64,000 nt of DNA, from contig PWER01000057.1 of assembly GCA_003553565.1 (NCBI GenBank), positions 1 through 64,000 on the forward strand. The letters are read 5' to 3'. The notes beneath the pieces were generated by a model. The model saw only the letters and a program-made list of their open reading frames with translations. It was not told the DNA's origin and made no database searches. Source of the stretch: Nitriliruptoria bacterium (lineage in GTDB: Bacteria; Actinomycetota; Nitriliruptoria; Euzebyales; Egibacteraceae). Shown here one piece after another: positions 6,936-15,903 of this stretch (positions are counted from its first letter, which is position 1; each line of letters starts with the position of its first letter). Made by a program: the position numbers and the translations under genes.

Positions 6936-8357
6936 ATGGCAGCCGAGCCCGAGTTCGACCCTTCCCCTCCCACCGGCGTCCCTCACGGACCCCGGCGCGC
7001 CGCCGGACCCAACCGGTCCGAGCGAGTGCCACCGCATGATCTCGGCGCCGAGGTCAGCGTGATCGGCAGCCTGCTGCTGTCGCGTGACGCTCTCGCCGAG
7101 GTCGGCGAGCACGTGCGCGCCGACGACTTCTACCGGGGCGCGCATCGCACCATGTACGAGGCCGCCTCGGCGCTCTACGACCGGGGCGAGCCCGTCGATC
7201 CTGTGAGCCTCGCCGATGAGCTGCGGCGGCGTGGCCAGCTCGACGACGTGGGCGGCCAGCTCGAGATCAGCGAGATCGTCCGGCAGGTCCCCTCGCCGGC
7301 GAACGCCGCCTACTACGCGCGGATCGTCTCGGCTGCCGCGCTCAAGCGCCGGCTGATCGAGGTGGGCACCGACATCGCCAACCTCGGCTACGACGACACC
7401 GCCGAGGCCGTCGACGCGCTCGACTCCGCCGAGTCGCTGGTCTACCAGCTCGCCGAGCACGGGCGCGTGGGCAACATCGCGCCGCTCAAGGAGCTGCTGA
7501 CCGCTGGCTTCGAGCTGATCGAGCGCCTCCACGAGAACGACTCGGCGCTGACCGGGCTGCCCACCGGCCTGACCGACTTCGACGACCTCACCGCCGGGCT
7601 GCAGCCCGGCAACCTGATGATCCTCGCCGCCCGCCCGGCGATGGGCAAGTCGACGCTGGTCACCAACATCGCCAGCTACGTCAGCGTGCGCAAGCGCCAG
7701 CCGGCGGTCCTCTTCTCGCTGGAGATGAGCCAGATGGAGCTCGTCCAGCGGATCCTGTCCGCCGAGGCACGCGTCGACTCGGATCGCCTGCGCACCGGCC
7801 GGCTGCGCGACACCGACTGGCCCAAGCTCTCCGAGGCGTTCGGGCGGCTGGGTGACGCGCCGCTGTTCATCGACGAGACACCCGACATCACCATGACCGA
7901 GATCCGGTCGAAGGCCCGGCGCCTCAAGCAGCAGCACGGACTCGACCTGATCATCCTCGACTATCTGCAGCTGATGCGCTCGCCGCGCTTCATCGACAGC
8001 CGCGTCCAGGAGGTCGCCGAGTTCTCGCGCGGCCTGAAGGTGCTGGCCAAGGAGCTCGGTGTCCCGGTCATCGCGTTGAGCCAGCTCTCGCGCAAGCCCG
8101 AGGACCGCAACGACCATCGGCCGGTGCTCGCCGACCTGCGCGAGAGCGGCAGCATCGAGCAGGACGCCGACATCGTCGCGTTCATCTACCGCGACGAGGT
8201 CTACGACCCCGACTCGCCGGCCAAGGGGGAGGCCGAGCTGATCGTCGCCAAGCACCGCAACGGCCCGATCGGCACGATCCCGCTGGCGTTCCTAGGCAGC
8301 ACCTCGCGCTTCGCCAACCTCAAGCGCGGTGGTGGGGGTGGCGACGCGCCCGTGTGA
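6936..8357 (+). CDS. dnaB: Replicative DNA helicase DnaB
   Basis: Hexameric helicase that unwinds DNA ahead of the replisome. The 473 residues comprise an N-terminal primase/loader-interaction domain (about 30-140), a linker, and a RecA-like motor. In the motor, Walker A ARPAMGKST is at 232-240, Walker B is LIILDYLQLM, and LRESGSIEQDADIV carries the arginine-finger region. There is no intein, although actinobacterial dnaB is a frequent intein host. The C-terminus is a short Gly-rich tail. The ATG at 6936 follows GAGGAGGGG. The gene is the last of the rpsF operon. Confidence 0.97.
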   Translation: MAAEPEFDPSPPTGVPHGPRRAAGPNRSERVPPHDLGAEVSVIGSLLLSRDALAEVGEHVRADDFYRGAHRTMYEAASALYDRGEPVDPVSLADELRRRGQLDDVGGQLEISEIVRQVPSPANAAYYARIVSAAALKRRLIEVGTDIANLGYDDTAEAVDALDSAESLVYQLAEHGRVGNIAPLKELLTAGFELIERLHENDSALTGLPTGLTDFDDLTAGLQPGNLMILAARPAMGKSTLVTNIASYVSVRKRQPAVLFSLEMSQMELVQRILSAEARVDSDRLRTGRLRDTDWPKLSEAFGRLGDAPLFIDETPDITMTEIRSKARRLKQQHGLDLIILDYLQLMRSPRFIDSRVQEVAEFSRGLKVLAKELGVPVIALSQLSRKPEDRNDHRPVLADLRESGSIEQDADIVAFIYRDEVYDPDSPAKGEAELIVAKHRNGPIGTIPLAFLGSTSRFANLKRGGGGGDAPV

Positions 8358-8465
8358 CCGCGCTCGGGGGTGGCGGCGCCACAGCGGCCGGTGGCGCGGC
8401 GGCCACCGGCGGCGTCGCTACCCTGCAGCGCGGCCGGCCTCGCCGTCCCGAGGAGCCAAGCCACC

Positions 8466-8702
8466 ATGACCGGAGACGAGTACCTGCTGATCGCAGCGCT
8501 GCTGGTGCTCGCCCTGGGCGCCGCGATGCTGCTGGGCACCGGCGCGGCGGTGCTGCAGGTGCGCCGCAGCGGCCGTGTGCCAGGCGGTGGCCGCAAGCCC
8601 GCGGTGGCCACCACCCCCGGCATCGTGTGGCGCCTCGCGCTGGGCTCGCTGATCACCCTGGCGGGTGCGGCCGGGACAGCCTGGTGGTTCGCCGGCGGCT
8701 GA
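8466..8702 (+). CDS. Small two-helix membrane protein
   Basis: A 78-residue hypothetical membrane protein. It has two hydrophobic helices (about 8-30, LIAALLVLALGAAMLLG, and about 53-74, LALGSLITLAGAAGTAWWF). A basic loop, VRRSGRVPGGGRKP, joins them, and this predicts both termini outside. The ATG at 8466 is preferred over upstream in-frame starts because GAGGAG lies about 12 bases before it and a TACCCT box is further upstream at 8417-8422. No family is recognised. It follows dnaB by about 100 bases and may have its own promoter. Confidence 0.68.
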   Translation: MTGDEYLLIAALLVLALGAAMLLGTGAAVLQVRRSGRVPGGGRKPAVATTPGIVWRLALGSLITLAGAAGTAWWFAGG

Positions 8703-8952
8703 CCCCGCGGTCCTCGTCGCCCGCAAGCGCTCGGCATCGGCTGCACCGACCCGGCGGCCACCCAGGCCTGCGCCCACGTCCAGGCCGACCACTTCCGCGC
8801 CGCCCAGCAGCAGCCGCCCCTACCTCGCGGCAACGCCCAAGGCCGTGAACGTCGAGGTCGACCAGGACGGCTGGTCCGAGCTCGGCGCGATGGCGGTCGA
8901 GTAGCGCCGACCGCCGCCCACCCTGGCCGACGAGCCCGGCAGGCCCTGGCCG

Positions 8953-9576
8953 TCACCAGGCGCGGCGCAGCGTCCCGCGACGTGCCGCCGGACGGCGCAG
9001 CTGCACCACCAGCCCGGCCAGCGCCAGACCCAGATAGGCGATCCCCCACCAGCCGCCGAGCTCCACGGCGCGGGTCGTCTCGGGGCGTGCCAGGTCCGAC
9101 GGGGTGAGCTCGCCCACCAGCAGCAGGATCCCGCTGAGCAGGATGCTCGCCCCCGCGAGGGCGCCGAGCACCGCCAGGATCACCAGTGGCAGATCGCTGG
9201 CGATCGCCAGGACCGCGAGCAGCACGCCGACCGCGACACCGGCCAGGGCCACCGCCCACGACCACGTGATGCCCACCGCCGCCGCGCCGGTCGTGCCCAG
9301 CGCGAAGCCCATCGCGCCCATGCCGAGCACCACTGACACGGCGTAGAAGAAGAAGGCGAGCAGCCCGAACACCAGCGCACCGATCGCCGCGCCCAACCAC
9401 CCCTGGGCGGTGCCCAGGAACGCCTCGCCGGTGAACCCCGCCACCAGGCCGGCGCCCAGCGAGAACCCCACCAGCGCCCCCCACAGCGAGATCAGCAGGC
9501 GCAGCGTGGCGTAGCCGCGGAAGCACAGCATGGCCCCGGCCAGCACCAGCAGCACACCGAGCGCGAGATCGATCAT
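8953..9576 (-). CDS. DUF4203-like polytopic membrane protein
   Basis: A 207-residue integral membrane protein with seven or so hydrophobic segments. The first includes MIDLALGVLLVLAGAMLCF; later come Gly-rich helices with GALVGFSLGAGLVAG and LGAAIGALVFGLLAFFFYAV. This glycine-zipper pattern matches DUF4203/TMEM198-type proteins, whose function is unknown. The C-terminus is basic and cytoplasmic (RRPAARRGTLRRAW). The ATG at 9576 is preceded by GAGGGGAG. It is divergent from the DUF4129-MoxR operon, with 143 bases between the starts. A transport or stress-envelope role is only a guess. Confidence 0.75.
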   Translation of the reverse strand: MIDLALGVLLVLAGAMLCFRGYATLRLLISLWGALVGFSLGAGLVAGFTGEAFLGTAQGWLGAAIGALVFGLLAFFFYAVSVVLGMGAMGFALGTTGAAAVGITWSWAVALAGVAVGVLLAVLAIASDLPLVILAVLGALAGASILLSGILLLVGELTPSDLARPETTRAVELGGWWGIAYLGLALAGLVVQLRRPAARRGTLRRAW

Positions 9577-9719
9577 CGGTGTGTCCCACTCCCCTCGTCA
9601 CGGTCTCGGCTGCGGTGAGCCTGCAGTCGCACCGCGAGCCTCGCAGACCGCACCCCGCGGCGCAGTGGCCCGCCCGGACGAGTGGCGCCCGGCCCCGCTC
9701 GGCGACCTACCGTGGCGCC

Positions 9720-10622
9720 ATGCCGCGCAACGCGCCCAGCCGATCCCGGACGGCGGGCCGCTTGGCCCTCGCCGCCGTGGCGCTGCTGGTCGGCCTCGGT
9801 GTCGTCGCAGCGGGAGCCAGCGGGGCGCGCGCCCCGCTGGCTGAGGGGGTGGCGGCGGTGGGTGGCCTGGCGCTGGCCGACCTGCTGGGCACCGTCCTGG
9901 TCCTGGGCACGCTCGGCCTGGCGGTCTGGCTGCTGTCCACCGCCCGCCGCACCGGAGGCTTTCGCTCCGGTCAGCCGCGGCGCCGGCGCCAGAGCGCCGT
10001 GGCAACGCTGATGCTGCTGGCGCTCGCCGCGGTGCTCGCCTGGTGGCTGCCACAGCGCGAGGTCGAGGTGACCGAGGACTTCGACGAGCCGCCGGAGGAG
10101 TCCCTGCACGTCTACGAGGAGGAGGTCGAGCGGCTCACCGCCGACGAGGACGCTGCGCTGCTCGCCCGCGGGGTCGCGGTCGGCACCGGCGTGCTGCTCA
10201 CCACCGGGGTGGGCGTGTGGCTGTGGCGGCGCCGCGACGACGAGGAGGAGGCGCCCGAGGGCGCCTTCGGCGAGCGCGACGACGTCGACGAGGCGGTGGC
10301 GGCCACCACCGAGCCGTTGGACGCCATCGCCGACCCCGGTGAGGCGGTCCGCGAGGCCTACCGGCGGATGCTGGCGGTCCTGCAGGGCGCCGGCCATCCG
10401 CGCCATCCCAGCGAGGGACCGTTCACCTACCTGACGCGCGTGCTGGAGGCCCAGCGGGGTGGTGAGCCCGCCCGCGAGCTCACCGAGTTGTTCGCGCTCG
10501 CCCGCTACAGCGCCCACCCCCTCGACGATCGCCACCGCGAGCGGGCCCGTGCGGCGCTGGCCGCGCTGCGCCACGACGTCGACGAGCCCACCGGGGCGCC
10601 CGAGCAGGAGCAGCGGGCATGA
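9720..10622 (+). CDS. DUF4129 domain membrane protein
   Basis: A 300-residue membrane protein. Three hydrophobic helices (about 13-35, 45-75 and 95-115) are followed by an acidic region (TEDFDEPPEESLHVYEEEVE), a fourth helix and a cytoplasmic C-terminal DUF4129 domain. The latter shows the family pattern EAYRRMLAVLQGAGHPRHPS...REL...FALARYSAHPL. DUF4129 proteins accompany MoxR ATPases and DUF58 proteins, as here. The ATG at 9720 lies six bases after a TACCGT box and has no ribosome binding site, suggesting a leaderless mRNA. The stop overlaps the next gene as ATGA. Confidence 0.85.
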   Translation: MPRNAPSRSRTAGRLALAAVALLVGLGVVAAGASGARAPLAEGVAAVGGLALADLLGTVLVLGTLGLAVWLLSTARRTGGFRSGQPRRRRQSAVATLMLLALAAVLAWWLPQREVEVTEDFDEPPEESLHVYEEEVERLTADEDAALLARGVAVGTGVLLTTGVGVWLWRRRDDEEEAPEGAFGERDDVDEAVAATTEPLDAIADPGEAVREAYRRMLAVLQGAGHPRHPSEGPFTYLTRVLEAQRGGEPARELTELFALARYSAHPLDDRHRERARAALAALRHDVDEPTGAPEQEQRA

Positions 10623-11188
10623 GCCAAGCAGCGACAGGCGGCGCGCGCTCGCCGCGCGGGCGGGCCAGACGCCTCGCCGTGATCGCGCTGACCGGCGCGG
10701 CGGCGCTGGCAGGACTCATCAGCGGGATCGTGCTGCTGGCCGACCCCACCGCCGCGGCAGCGCCCGCGCTGCGCACCGGGCTGGTCGCGGCGGGGCTGCT
10801 GGCGGCGCTCGCGGTGGTCGTCGCCGGACCGCTGCCCTCCGAGCCGTGGGCGCTGCGGCACACGCTGGGCGCAGCCGCCGCGACGCACCCGATGGGGCTG
10901 CCCGGCACCACCGAGAGCCGCGCCGTGCGCCTGGCCACCGCCAGCGCCCCCGACTTCGCCCTGCACCTGCGGCCCCGACTGCGCGAGCTGGCCGCCGCCG
11001 CCCTCGCCACGCGGGGTGTCGACCTCGACGCGCACCCCGAGCGCGCACGGACGCTGCTGGGCGACGCGGTCGCGCTGGTGCTGCCCCGCGACGAGGCACC
11101 CCGACGCGACGAGCCCGGCCCCGACCTCGACGAGCTCGAGCAGCTGCTCGACGCCGTCGAAGCGCTGCTGTCCGAGGAGCCCCGATGA
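10619..11188 (+). CDS. Hypothetical membrane protein of the MoxR operon
   Basis: A 189-residue protein of unknown family. Two N-terminal transmembrane helices (about 20-42 and 50-70) are followed by a soluble domain rich in charged helices (LHLRPRLRELAAAALATRGV and PDLDELEQLLDAVEALL). It is joined by ATGA overlaps to both the DUF4129 gene and moxR, so its product is probably a stoichiometric part of the same membrane complex. Such proteins in MoxR clusters are poorly conserved at sequence level. No enzyme motif is visible. Confidence 0.72.
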   Translation: MSQAATGGARSPRGRARRLAVIALTGAAALAGLISGIVLLADPTAAAAPALRTGLVAAGLLAALAVVVAGPLPSEPWALRHTLGAAAATHPMGLPGTTESRAVRLATASAPDFALHLRPRLRELAAAALATRGVDLDAHPERARTLLGDAVALVLPRDEAPRRDEPGPDLDELEQLLDAVEALLSEEPR

Positions 11189-12144
11189 CCGATCCTGCCA
11201 CCGTCCGAGCCCGCGCCGAGGACGTCCTGAACGAGATCGAGCGTGCCGTGGTGGGGAAGCGCGACGTGGCTCTCGGGCTGCTCGTCGCGCTGCTGTCGGG
11301 CGGTCACGCGCTCATCGAGGACGTGCCCGGCCTGGCCAAGACGCAGCTGGCACGCAGCCTCGCCACCGTGTGCGGCCTGCAGCTGTCGCGCATCCAGCTG
11401 ACCCCCGACCTGCTGCCCAGCGACCTGACCGGCTCGCTGGTGCTGGATCCCGAGCACGGCCGACCACGCTTCCAGCCCGGCCCGCTGCACGCCAACCTCG
11501 TGCTCGCCGACGAGGTCAACCGGGCGCCACCCAAGACCCAGTCGGCGCTGCTGGAGGCCATGCAGGAGGGCCAGGTCACCGTCGAGGGCGTGACACACCC
11601 GCTGCCCCAGCCCTTCTGCGTGATCGCCCCCCAGAACCCCGTCGAGTCGGAGGGCACCTATCCGTTGCCCGAGGCGCAGCTCGATCGGTTCCTGTTGCGC
11701 CTGTCGGTGGGCTACCCCGACCGCGAGGCGGAGACGACCATGCTCACCGAGCGCGTCGCACGCCGCCAGCCCGAGCCCGACCTGGCCGCGGTGCTCGACG
11801 CCCACGAGGTCCGCGGGCTGCAGGCAGCCGTCGAAGCCGTGCACGTCGACCCGACGGTGGCCGGCTATGTCGTCGACCTCGTCGCCGCGACCCGCGAGCG
11901 CGAGGAGCTGCTGCTCGGCGCGAGCCCACGCGGCAGCCTCGCCGCCCTCCAGGCCGCCCGCGCCACCGCCGCGCTGGCCGGACGCGACTTCGTGCTGCCC
12001 GAGGACGTGCAGGCGGTGCTCGGCCCGGCCCTCGGCCATCGCCTGGCGATCCGCCCCGACCGGTGGGTGCGCGGCCTGCGCCCCGACCGCATCCTGGAGC
12101 GGTGCCGCGAGGCGGTGCCCGCGCCGGTGACCGACGCGCCGTGA
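11185..12144 (+). CDS. MoxR-family AAA+ ATPase
   Basis: AAA+ chaperone-like ATPase of the MoxR family, which with DUF58 and von Willebrand-type partners matures or activates membrane or secreted complexes. The 319 residues include the family Walker A variant VPGLAKT (about 47-53), Walker B LVLADEVNRA (about 105-114), sensor 1 in VIAPQNPVESEG and the arginine-finger segment PEAQLDRFLL. The C-terminal lid has GASPRGSLAALQAARATAAL. The ATG at 11185 overlaps the previous stop; the stop overlaps the GTG of the DUF58 gene. The substrate cannot be inferred from the sequence. Confidence 0.93.
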   Translation: MTDPATVRARAEDVLNEIERAVVGKRDVALGLLVALLSGGHALIEDVPGLAKTQLARSLATVCGLQLSRIQLTPDLLPSDLTGSLVLDPEHGRPRFQPGPLHANLVLADEVNRAPPKTQSALLEAMQEGQVTVEGVTHPLPQPFCVIAPQNPVESEGTYPLPEAQLDRFLLRLSVGYPDREAETTMLTERVARRQPEPDLAAVLDAHEVRGLQAAVEAVHVDPTVAGYVVDLVAATREREELLLGASPRGSLAALQAARATAALAGRDFVLPEDVQAVLGPALGHRLAIRPDRWVRGLRPDRILERCREAVPAPVTDAP

Positions 12145-13445
12145 CCCGCCACTGGTCGCCGCGGCTGCACGCCTACGCGGTGCTGGCCGCGCTGGCGCTG
12201 CTGCTCGGGGCCGGCCTGCAGCGCCCCGAGCTGGTGGCGCTTGCCACGCCGCTGGCGCTCGCGCTGCTCGTCGGGGTCGCCGTGGCAGGAGCGCCCGAGC
12301 TGCGTGCCGAGGCGAGCATCGACGACGTCGAGCTCGTCGAGGGCGAGACGACCCACCTGCGGGTGCAGGCCGCCGCGTCGCAGCGCCTCGACCGCCTCGA
12401 GGCGGTGGTGGAACCCGAGCCGTGCCTGACCGCTGCCGACCCGCACGGGTGCGCTGCGGTCGGGGCGGTCGCCGCCACCGCTCCCGCCGAGCGCAGCGTC
12501 GAGCTGGCGGTGCCGCTGGAGGCCGCCCGGTGGGGGTTGCCGCGGCGACCCGCGGTGGTGCTGCGCTGGCGCGACGTCGCAGGGCTCGCCACCGTCGAGC
12601 AGCGCCTGCCGCCGGGCCCGCGCCTGCGGGTGCGTCCGGCCCTGGAGCCGCTGCCGCAGCTGGTGCGTCCCGCCGACGTGGCGGCCCTGGCTGGCGGAGA
12701 GCGGTCCCGTGCCAGCGGCTCGGGCATCGAGGTCGCCGAGCTGCGTCCCTGGCAGCCCGGTGACCGGCTGCGCGACGTGAGCTGGCGAGCCAGCGCCCGC
12801 CGCGGCGGCCACTGGGTCGTGACCCGCCATCCCGAGCGCAACGCCGACGTGGTGCTGCTCGTCGACGACGTCCCCGATCGGGCCACCGCGGTAGTGCGTG
12901 CCGCTGCCTCCCTGGCGCAGGGGCACCTGGCTGCGCGCGATCGCGTCGGCCTGCTGGGCGCGGGCGGGACGTTGCGCTGGGTGCGCCCCGGTGCCGGCCG
13001 CCGGCAGGCCGAGCGCCTGACCGACGCGCTGCTGCACGCCGACAGTGACGATCGCAGGGCACGGCTGCCGATCGCCCCCGAGGACCTAGCCGCCGCCGGT
13101 GTGCTGCCGTCCAGGGCGCTGGTCCTGGCGGTCACCACCTACACCGATGCGACGGCCCGAGCGGCGATCCACGCGCTGCACGGGCGTCGTGCCGACCTCG
13201 CCCTGCTCGCGGTCGATCTCCCCGCGGACCGGTCTGGACCTGGCGCACCGGGCGAGCACGGCGAGCGCAGCGAGCGCGTGGCCGCGCGCGTGCGGGCCGG
13301 CGAGCGCGAGGCGGAGCTGGTGCGGCTCAGCGCCGGCGGGACGGCGGTGGCCCGCTGGGACGGCAGCGAGCCACTGGCAGGTCCGGTGGCCGAGCTCGCG
13401 CAGCGCCGCGGGGCGGTGCGCCAGCTGCCTGCGGGGTTGGCGTGA
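12141..13445 (+). CDS. DUF58 domain protein
   Basis: A 434-residue protein typical of MoxR clusters. Two N-terminal membrane helices (about 9-50) precede a beta-sandwich-like region. The DUF58 signature, PGDRLRDVSWRASARR, follows near residues 204-219, and then a von Willebrand A-like fold (NADVVLLVDDVPD in place of a DxSxS metal site). The MIDAS pattern is incomplete, as in most DUF58 proteins. A GTG start at 12141 overlaps the moxR stop, and the stop overlaps the next gene. It likely forms a membrane-tethered partner of the MoxR ATPase. Confidence 0.88.
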   Translation: MTRHWSPRLHAYAVLAALALLLGAGLQRPELVALATPLALALLVGVAVAGAPELRAEASIDDVELVEGETTHLRVQAAASQRLDRLEAVVEPEPCLTAADPHGCAAVGAVAATAPAERSVELAVPLEAARWGLPRRPAVVLRWRDVAGLATVEQRLPPGPRLRVRPALEPLPQLVRPADVAALAGGERSRASGSGIEVAELRPWQPGDRLRDVSWRASARRGGHWVVTRHPERNADVVLLVDDVPDRATAVVRAAASLAQGHLAARDRVGLLGAGGTLRWVRPGAGRRQAERLTDALLHADSDDRRARLPIAPEDLAAAGVLPSRALVLAVTTYTDATARAAIHALHGRRADLALLAVDLPADRSGPGAPGEHGERSERVAARVRAGEREAELVRLSAGGTAVARWDGSEPLAGPVAELAQRRGAVRQLPAGLA

Positions 13446-14062
13446 GCAGGCAGGTGGCGCCGCAGCCCGCCGCTTCAGCGCCCGCAGCGCCCGGAGCGCA
13501 GCGCGCGGCCGGGCCCAGGGCGCGGCGCGCGCCGGCGCTGCTGCTCGGCGTCGCCGCGGTGGCCGTCGGTGGTGGGCTGGCCGTCACGCCGCTGCTGCTC
13601 GGCGGCGTCGAGGGCCTGTCGGCGCTGCTTGCGATCCTCGCCGGCGTCGCGGTGGCCGGTCAGGCGCTGGGGCTGCTGGCTGGCTCGCGTCTGCTGGCCC
13701 TGGTCGCCGTCGGCGCGCTGGCGGTCCTGGCCGGCGCGGCGCTGCTGGCCCAGCCACCGGCGTCAGCGGTGGGGCTGCCACCGGTCGTCCAGGGGGCCGC
13801 CGTCGGCGTCGGGATCCTGCTGGGCGCCGAGCTGTCCTGCTGGTCGGTGGACCGGGCGGGAGGGCCACCGCTGCGGCCTTGGGAGATCGGGCGCAGCGTG
13901 TGGGTGCTGGGCCTCGCGGTCGGCGGCGGCACCCTCGGCCTCGCGCTGCCGCTGCTCGCCTGGATCGCGCCAGCGGCGCCGACCGCGCTGGTCGGCACCG
14001 TCCTCGGGGTGCTGGCCGTGCTCGGCATGCTCCTGGTGGCGGTGCGCCTGGCCCGAGGGTGA
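13442..14062 (+). CDS. Polytopic membrane protein, last gene of the MoxR operon
   Basis: A 206-residue membrane protein with about six hydrophobic helices of Ala/Leu/Gly (for example ALLLGVAAVAVGGGLAVTPL and LGTVLGVLAVLGMLL-type segments) after a 35-residue Ala/Pro-rich N-terminus. No family is recognised. The GTG at 13442 overlaps the DUF58 stop as GTGA, which supports the start and the operon. Its last 300 bases are also covered, on the other strand, by the open 3' part of the diguanylate cyclase gene. The hydrophobic pattern and translational coupling make this strand the credible coding one there. Confidence 0.72.
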   Translation: MSRQVAPQPAASAPAAPGAQRAAGPRARRAPALLLGVAAVAVGGGLAVTPLLLGGVEGLSALLAILAGVAVAGQALGLLAGSRLLALVAVGALAVLAGAALLAQPPASAVGLPPVVQGAAVGVGILLGAELSCWSVDRAGGPPLRPWEIGRSVWVLGLAVGGGTLGLALPLLAWIAPAAPTALVGTVLGVLAVLGMLLVAVRLARG

Positions 14063-15244
14063 TGGTGGATCGCCACGCTCGCCGTCTGCGGCCGTCGGGG
14101 TCGGAGCGAGCACCCACTGGTCGCCCCCGGTGCGCTTGGCGTGGTACATGGCTGCGTCGGCGGCTGCGAGGAGCTGTTCGGGATCCTCGCGCCCGGCACC
14201 GCTCAGCGCTACGCCCAGCGAGGCGCTGACACGGACCATCTGCCCGACCGAGTCGAGCGCGACCGCCTCGCCGACCACGTGCACCAGCCGGGAGGCCGCC
14301 GCGCTGGCCTCGTCCTCGGTGGTGGGAGCGGGCAGCAGGACCGTCAGCTCGTCGCCGCCGATCCGGGCGACGAGGTCGCCGGCGCGCACCGTGCCTTCGA
14401 GTCGGCGGGCGAGGTTGATGAGCAGCTCGTCGCCGGCGGCGTGACCGTGGGCGTCGTTGACCTGCTTGAGGCCGTCCAGGTCGAGGAAGAGCAGTGCGGC
14501 CGGCTCGCCAGCGGCGAGCTCCCGCTGCAACCGGTGCAGCAGCAGATCGCGCTTGGGCAGGTCGGTCAGGGTGTCGTGGTAGGCCCGGTGGGCCAGCAGC
14601 TGGCGTGCCTCGGCCAGCTCGGCCGCGCGGTGCTCGGCCTCCGAGCGAGCCTGCTGCTGCTGGAGCGTGCGCCGATCCAGCTCGCGGGTCAGCAGCCCGA
14701 CGGTGACCGCGACGATGCCGATCACACCGGCGACGTAGGTGACTCCGTCGACGCCGAAGCCCACGTCCGGGTAGGTGGACGCCGCCCAGGCGTCGCGCAG
14801 CGCGTAGCCCAGGCTCAACGCCGCCCAGGCAGCCAGCGCTCCGGCCAAGCGAGCGCGCAGCGCCGCCTCGAGGACCGGGATGATCAGCAGCGCCCACAGA
14901 TCCGAGTGCGGGTCGAAGCTGAACAGCCACACGACCCCTAGCGCCAGCGCCGAGTCGGCGAGGGTCTCTGCTGCTGCTGCCAGACGCAGCCTGGTCGGGC
15001 GCCGCGAGCGAGCCGTCCACCAGGACGCGCCGTTGATCGCCAGCAGCGAGGCCACGAACGCGGTGGCAGCCAGCGGCCGCGAGAAGGGCACCTCGAGGCC
15101 TGGTGGGGGCTGGTACAGCCAGAACTGCAGCAGCCCGACGACGAGAGCGGCCAGCCGCATGTGCCGCAGGACCGTCGCGGTGGCACGGAGGCGACCGACC
15201 TCGTCAGGGTCGGTCGTGGTGGCCTCGCGGGTGGTGGGGCGCAT
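13763..15244 (-). CDS. Membrane-bound diguanylate cyclase (GGDEF, GGDEL variant)
   Basis: Makes cyclic di-GMP. The N-terminal 170 residues hold five to six membrane helices, then a coiled segment (ELDRRTLQQQQARSEAEHR) and a GGDEF domain (about 215-380). Key pieces are HDTLTDLPKRDLLLHRL, LFLDLDGLKQVND for metal binding, an I-site RAGD, and the signature GGDEL around residue 293, where the usual final Phe/Tyr is Leu. The ATG at 15244 was chosen as the start of the first membrane-protein-like sequence. The frame stays open about 110 codons beyond the normal end of the domain, running antisense to the convergent membrane gene. That Pro/Arg/Gln-rich tail is probably non-functional or a result of a lost stop. 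Confidence 0.85.
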   Translation of the reverse strand: MRPTTREATTTDPDEVGRLRATATVLRHMRLAALVVGLLQFWLYQPPPGLEVPFSRPLAATAFVASLLAINGASWWTARSRRPTRLRLAAAAETLADSALALGVVWLFSFDPHSDLWALLIIPVLEAALRARLAGALAAWAALSLGYALRDAWAASTYPDVGFGVDGVTYVAGVIGIVAVTVGLLTRELDRRTLQQQQARSEAEHRAAELAEARQLLAHRAYHDTLTDLPKRDLLLHRLQRELAAGEPAALLFLDLDGLKQVNDAHGHAAGDELLINLARRLEGTVRAGDLVARIGGDELTVLLPAPTTEDEASAAASRLVHVVGEAVALDSVGQMVRVSASLGVALSGAGREDPEQLLAAADAAMYHAKRTGGDQWVLAPTPTAADGERGDPPSPSGQAHRHQEHAEHGQHPEDGADQRGRRRWRDPGEQRQREAEGAAADREAQHPHAAPDLPRPQRWPSRPVHRPAGQLGAQQDPDADGGPLDDRWQPHR

Positions 15245-15662
15245 CGGGAGCCTGCTCGGGAGCACGGGGCGCAGCGCTGGCGACCCCGCCGTGGCGGTCG
15301 CTGGTGCGTGGTGGCTGGTGCTGGGCGACGGGGACAGCTCGCACACGGGGAATGGTGCGACGCGGTGCCCGCGGTCAGGCAGGCAACGTCTCAAGGCACC
15401 CTTCGGCAAGCGGCTCGCGTGCTGAAGTGCGCCGAAAGCACACGGCTCCTGTACGAGCTGGGCACCGGGCGCAGGCGCCGTGGGTGTCCGTGCGTGCTGC
15501 CCCTGTGCGGTCGGGAACGCCTGGACAGGTGTGGCCGTGCGGGCGCGGGGCAGGCTGTCAGCGGCTCGCCGGCTCCAGGCGGGTGCCGACGAGCCCACAC
15601 AGGCCACGCGCGAACGCCGCTGCAGCGCGCGACGCCTCCCCTGCCTATCTCTGGACGCTGTC
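15245..15662. other. Intergenic region upstream of the diguanylate cyclase gene
   Basis: 418 bases with no supported gene on either strand. Open frames exist but have irregular codon use. It should contain the cyclase promoter on the minus strand. I saw no clear box pair, riboswitch or repeat. Confidence 0.4.
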
Positions 15663-15875
15663 ATGGTGATGATGCACGAGCACCGCTACCTCGCGTGGCT
15701 GACACGCGCCACCGACGACGAGGTGCGTGCCGAGGCCGGTGCGCTCGCCGACCTCATCGTCGGCGAGCTCCCCGATCCCGCCGGCGATCGACGGTGGCGT
15801 CTGGACCTGGCCTGCGAGGAGCTCGCGCGCCGCGACCTGCCCGAGCCGCAGGTCCTCTCGGCCCCGCAGGGGTGA
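15663..15875 (+). CDS. Small hypothetical protein (70 residues)
   Basis: A small soluble acidic protein. From the ATG cluster at 15663-15674 the frame encodes YLAWLTRATDDEVRAEAGAL and RRWRLDLACEELARRDLPEP, with G/C third positions like real genes here. The exact start is uncertain: ATG 15663, GTG 15666, ATG 15669 and ATG 15672 are all in frame and no strong ribosome binding site is visible. It looks like a two-helix protein. No family or partner is recognised. Confidence 0.5.
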   Translation: MVMMHEHRYLAWLTRATDDEVRAEAGALADLIVGELPDPAGDRRWRLDLACEELARRDLPEPQVLSAPQG

Positions 15876-15903
15876 GCCGGGCGTGTGGTGGTCGACCCGC
15901 CCT

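Noticed and set aside
5558-8255. Minus-strand open frames opposite ssb, rplI and dnaB
   Set aside because: They lack protein-like motifs and lie opposite certain housekeeping genes.
6936-8357. Intein in dnaB
   Set aside because: The motor domain is uninterrupted around the Walker A and B motifs where inteins usually insert.
8703-8952. Short open frame downstream of the small membrane gene
   Set aside because: Codon use and composition are Pro/Ser/Arg-rich and no start or ribosome binding site supports it.
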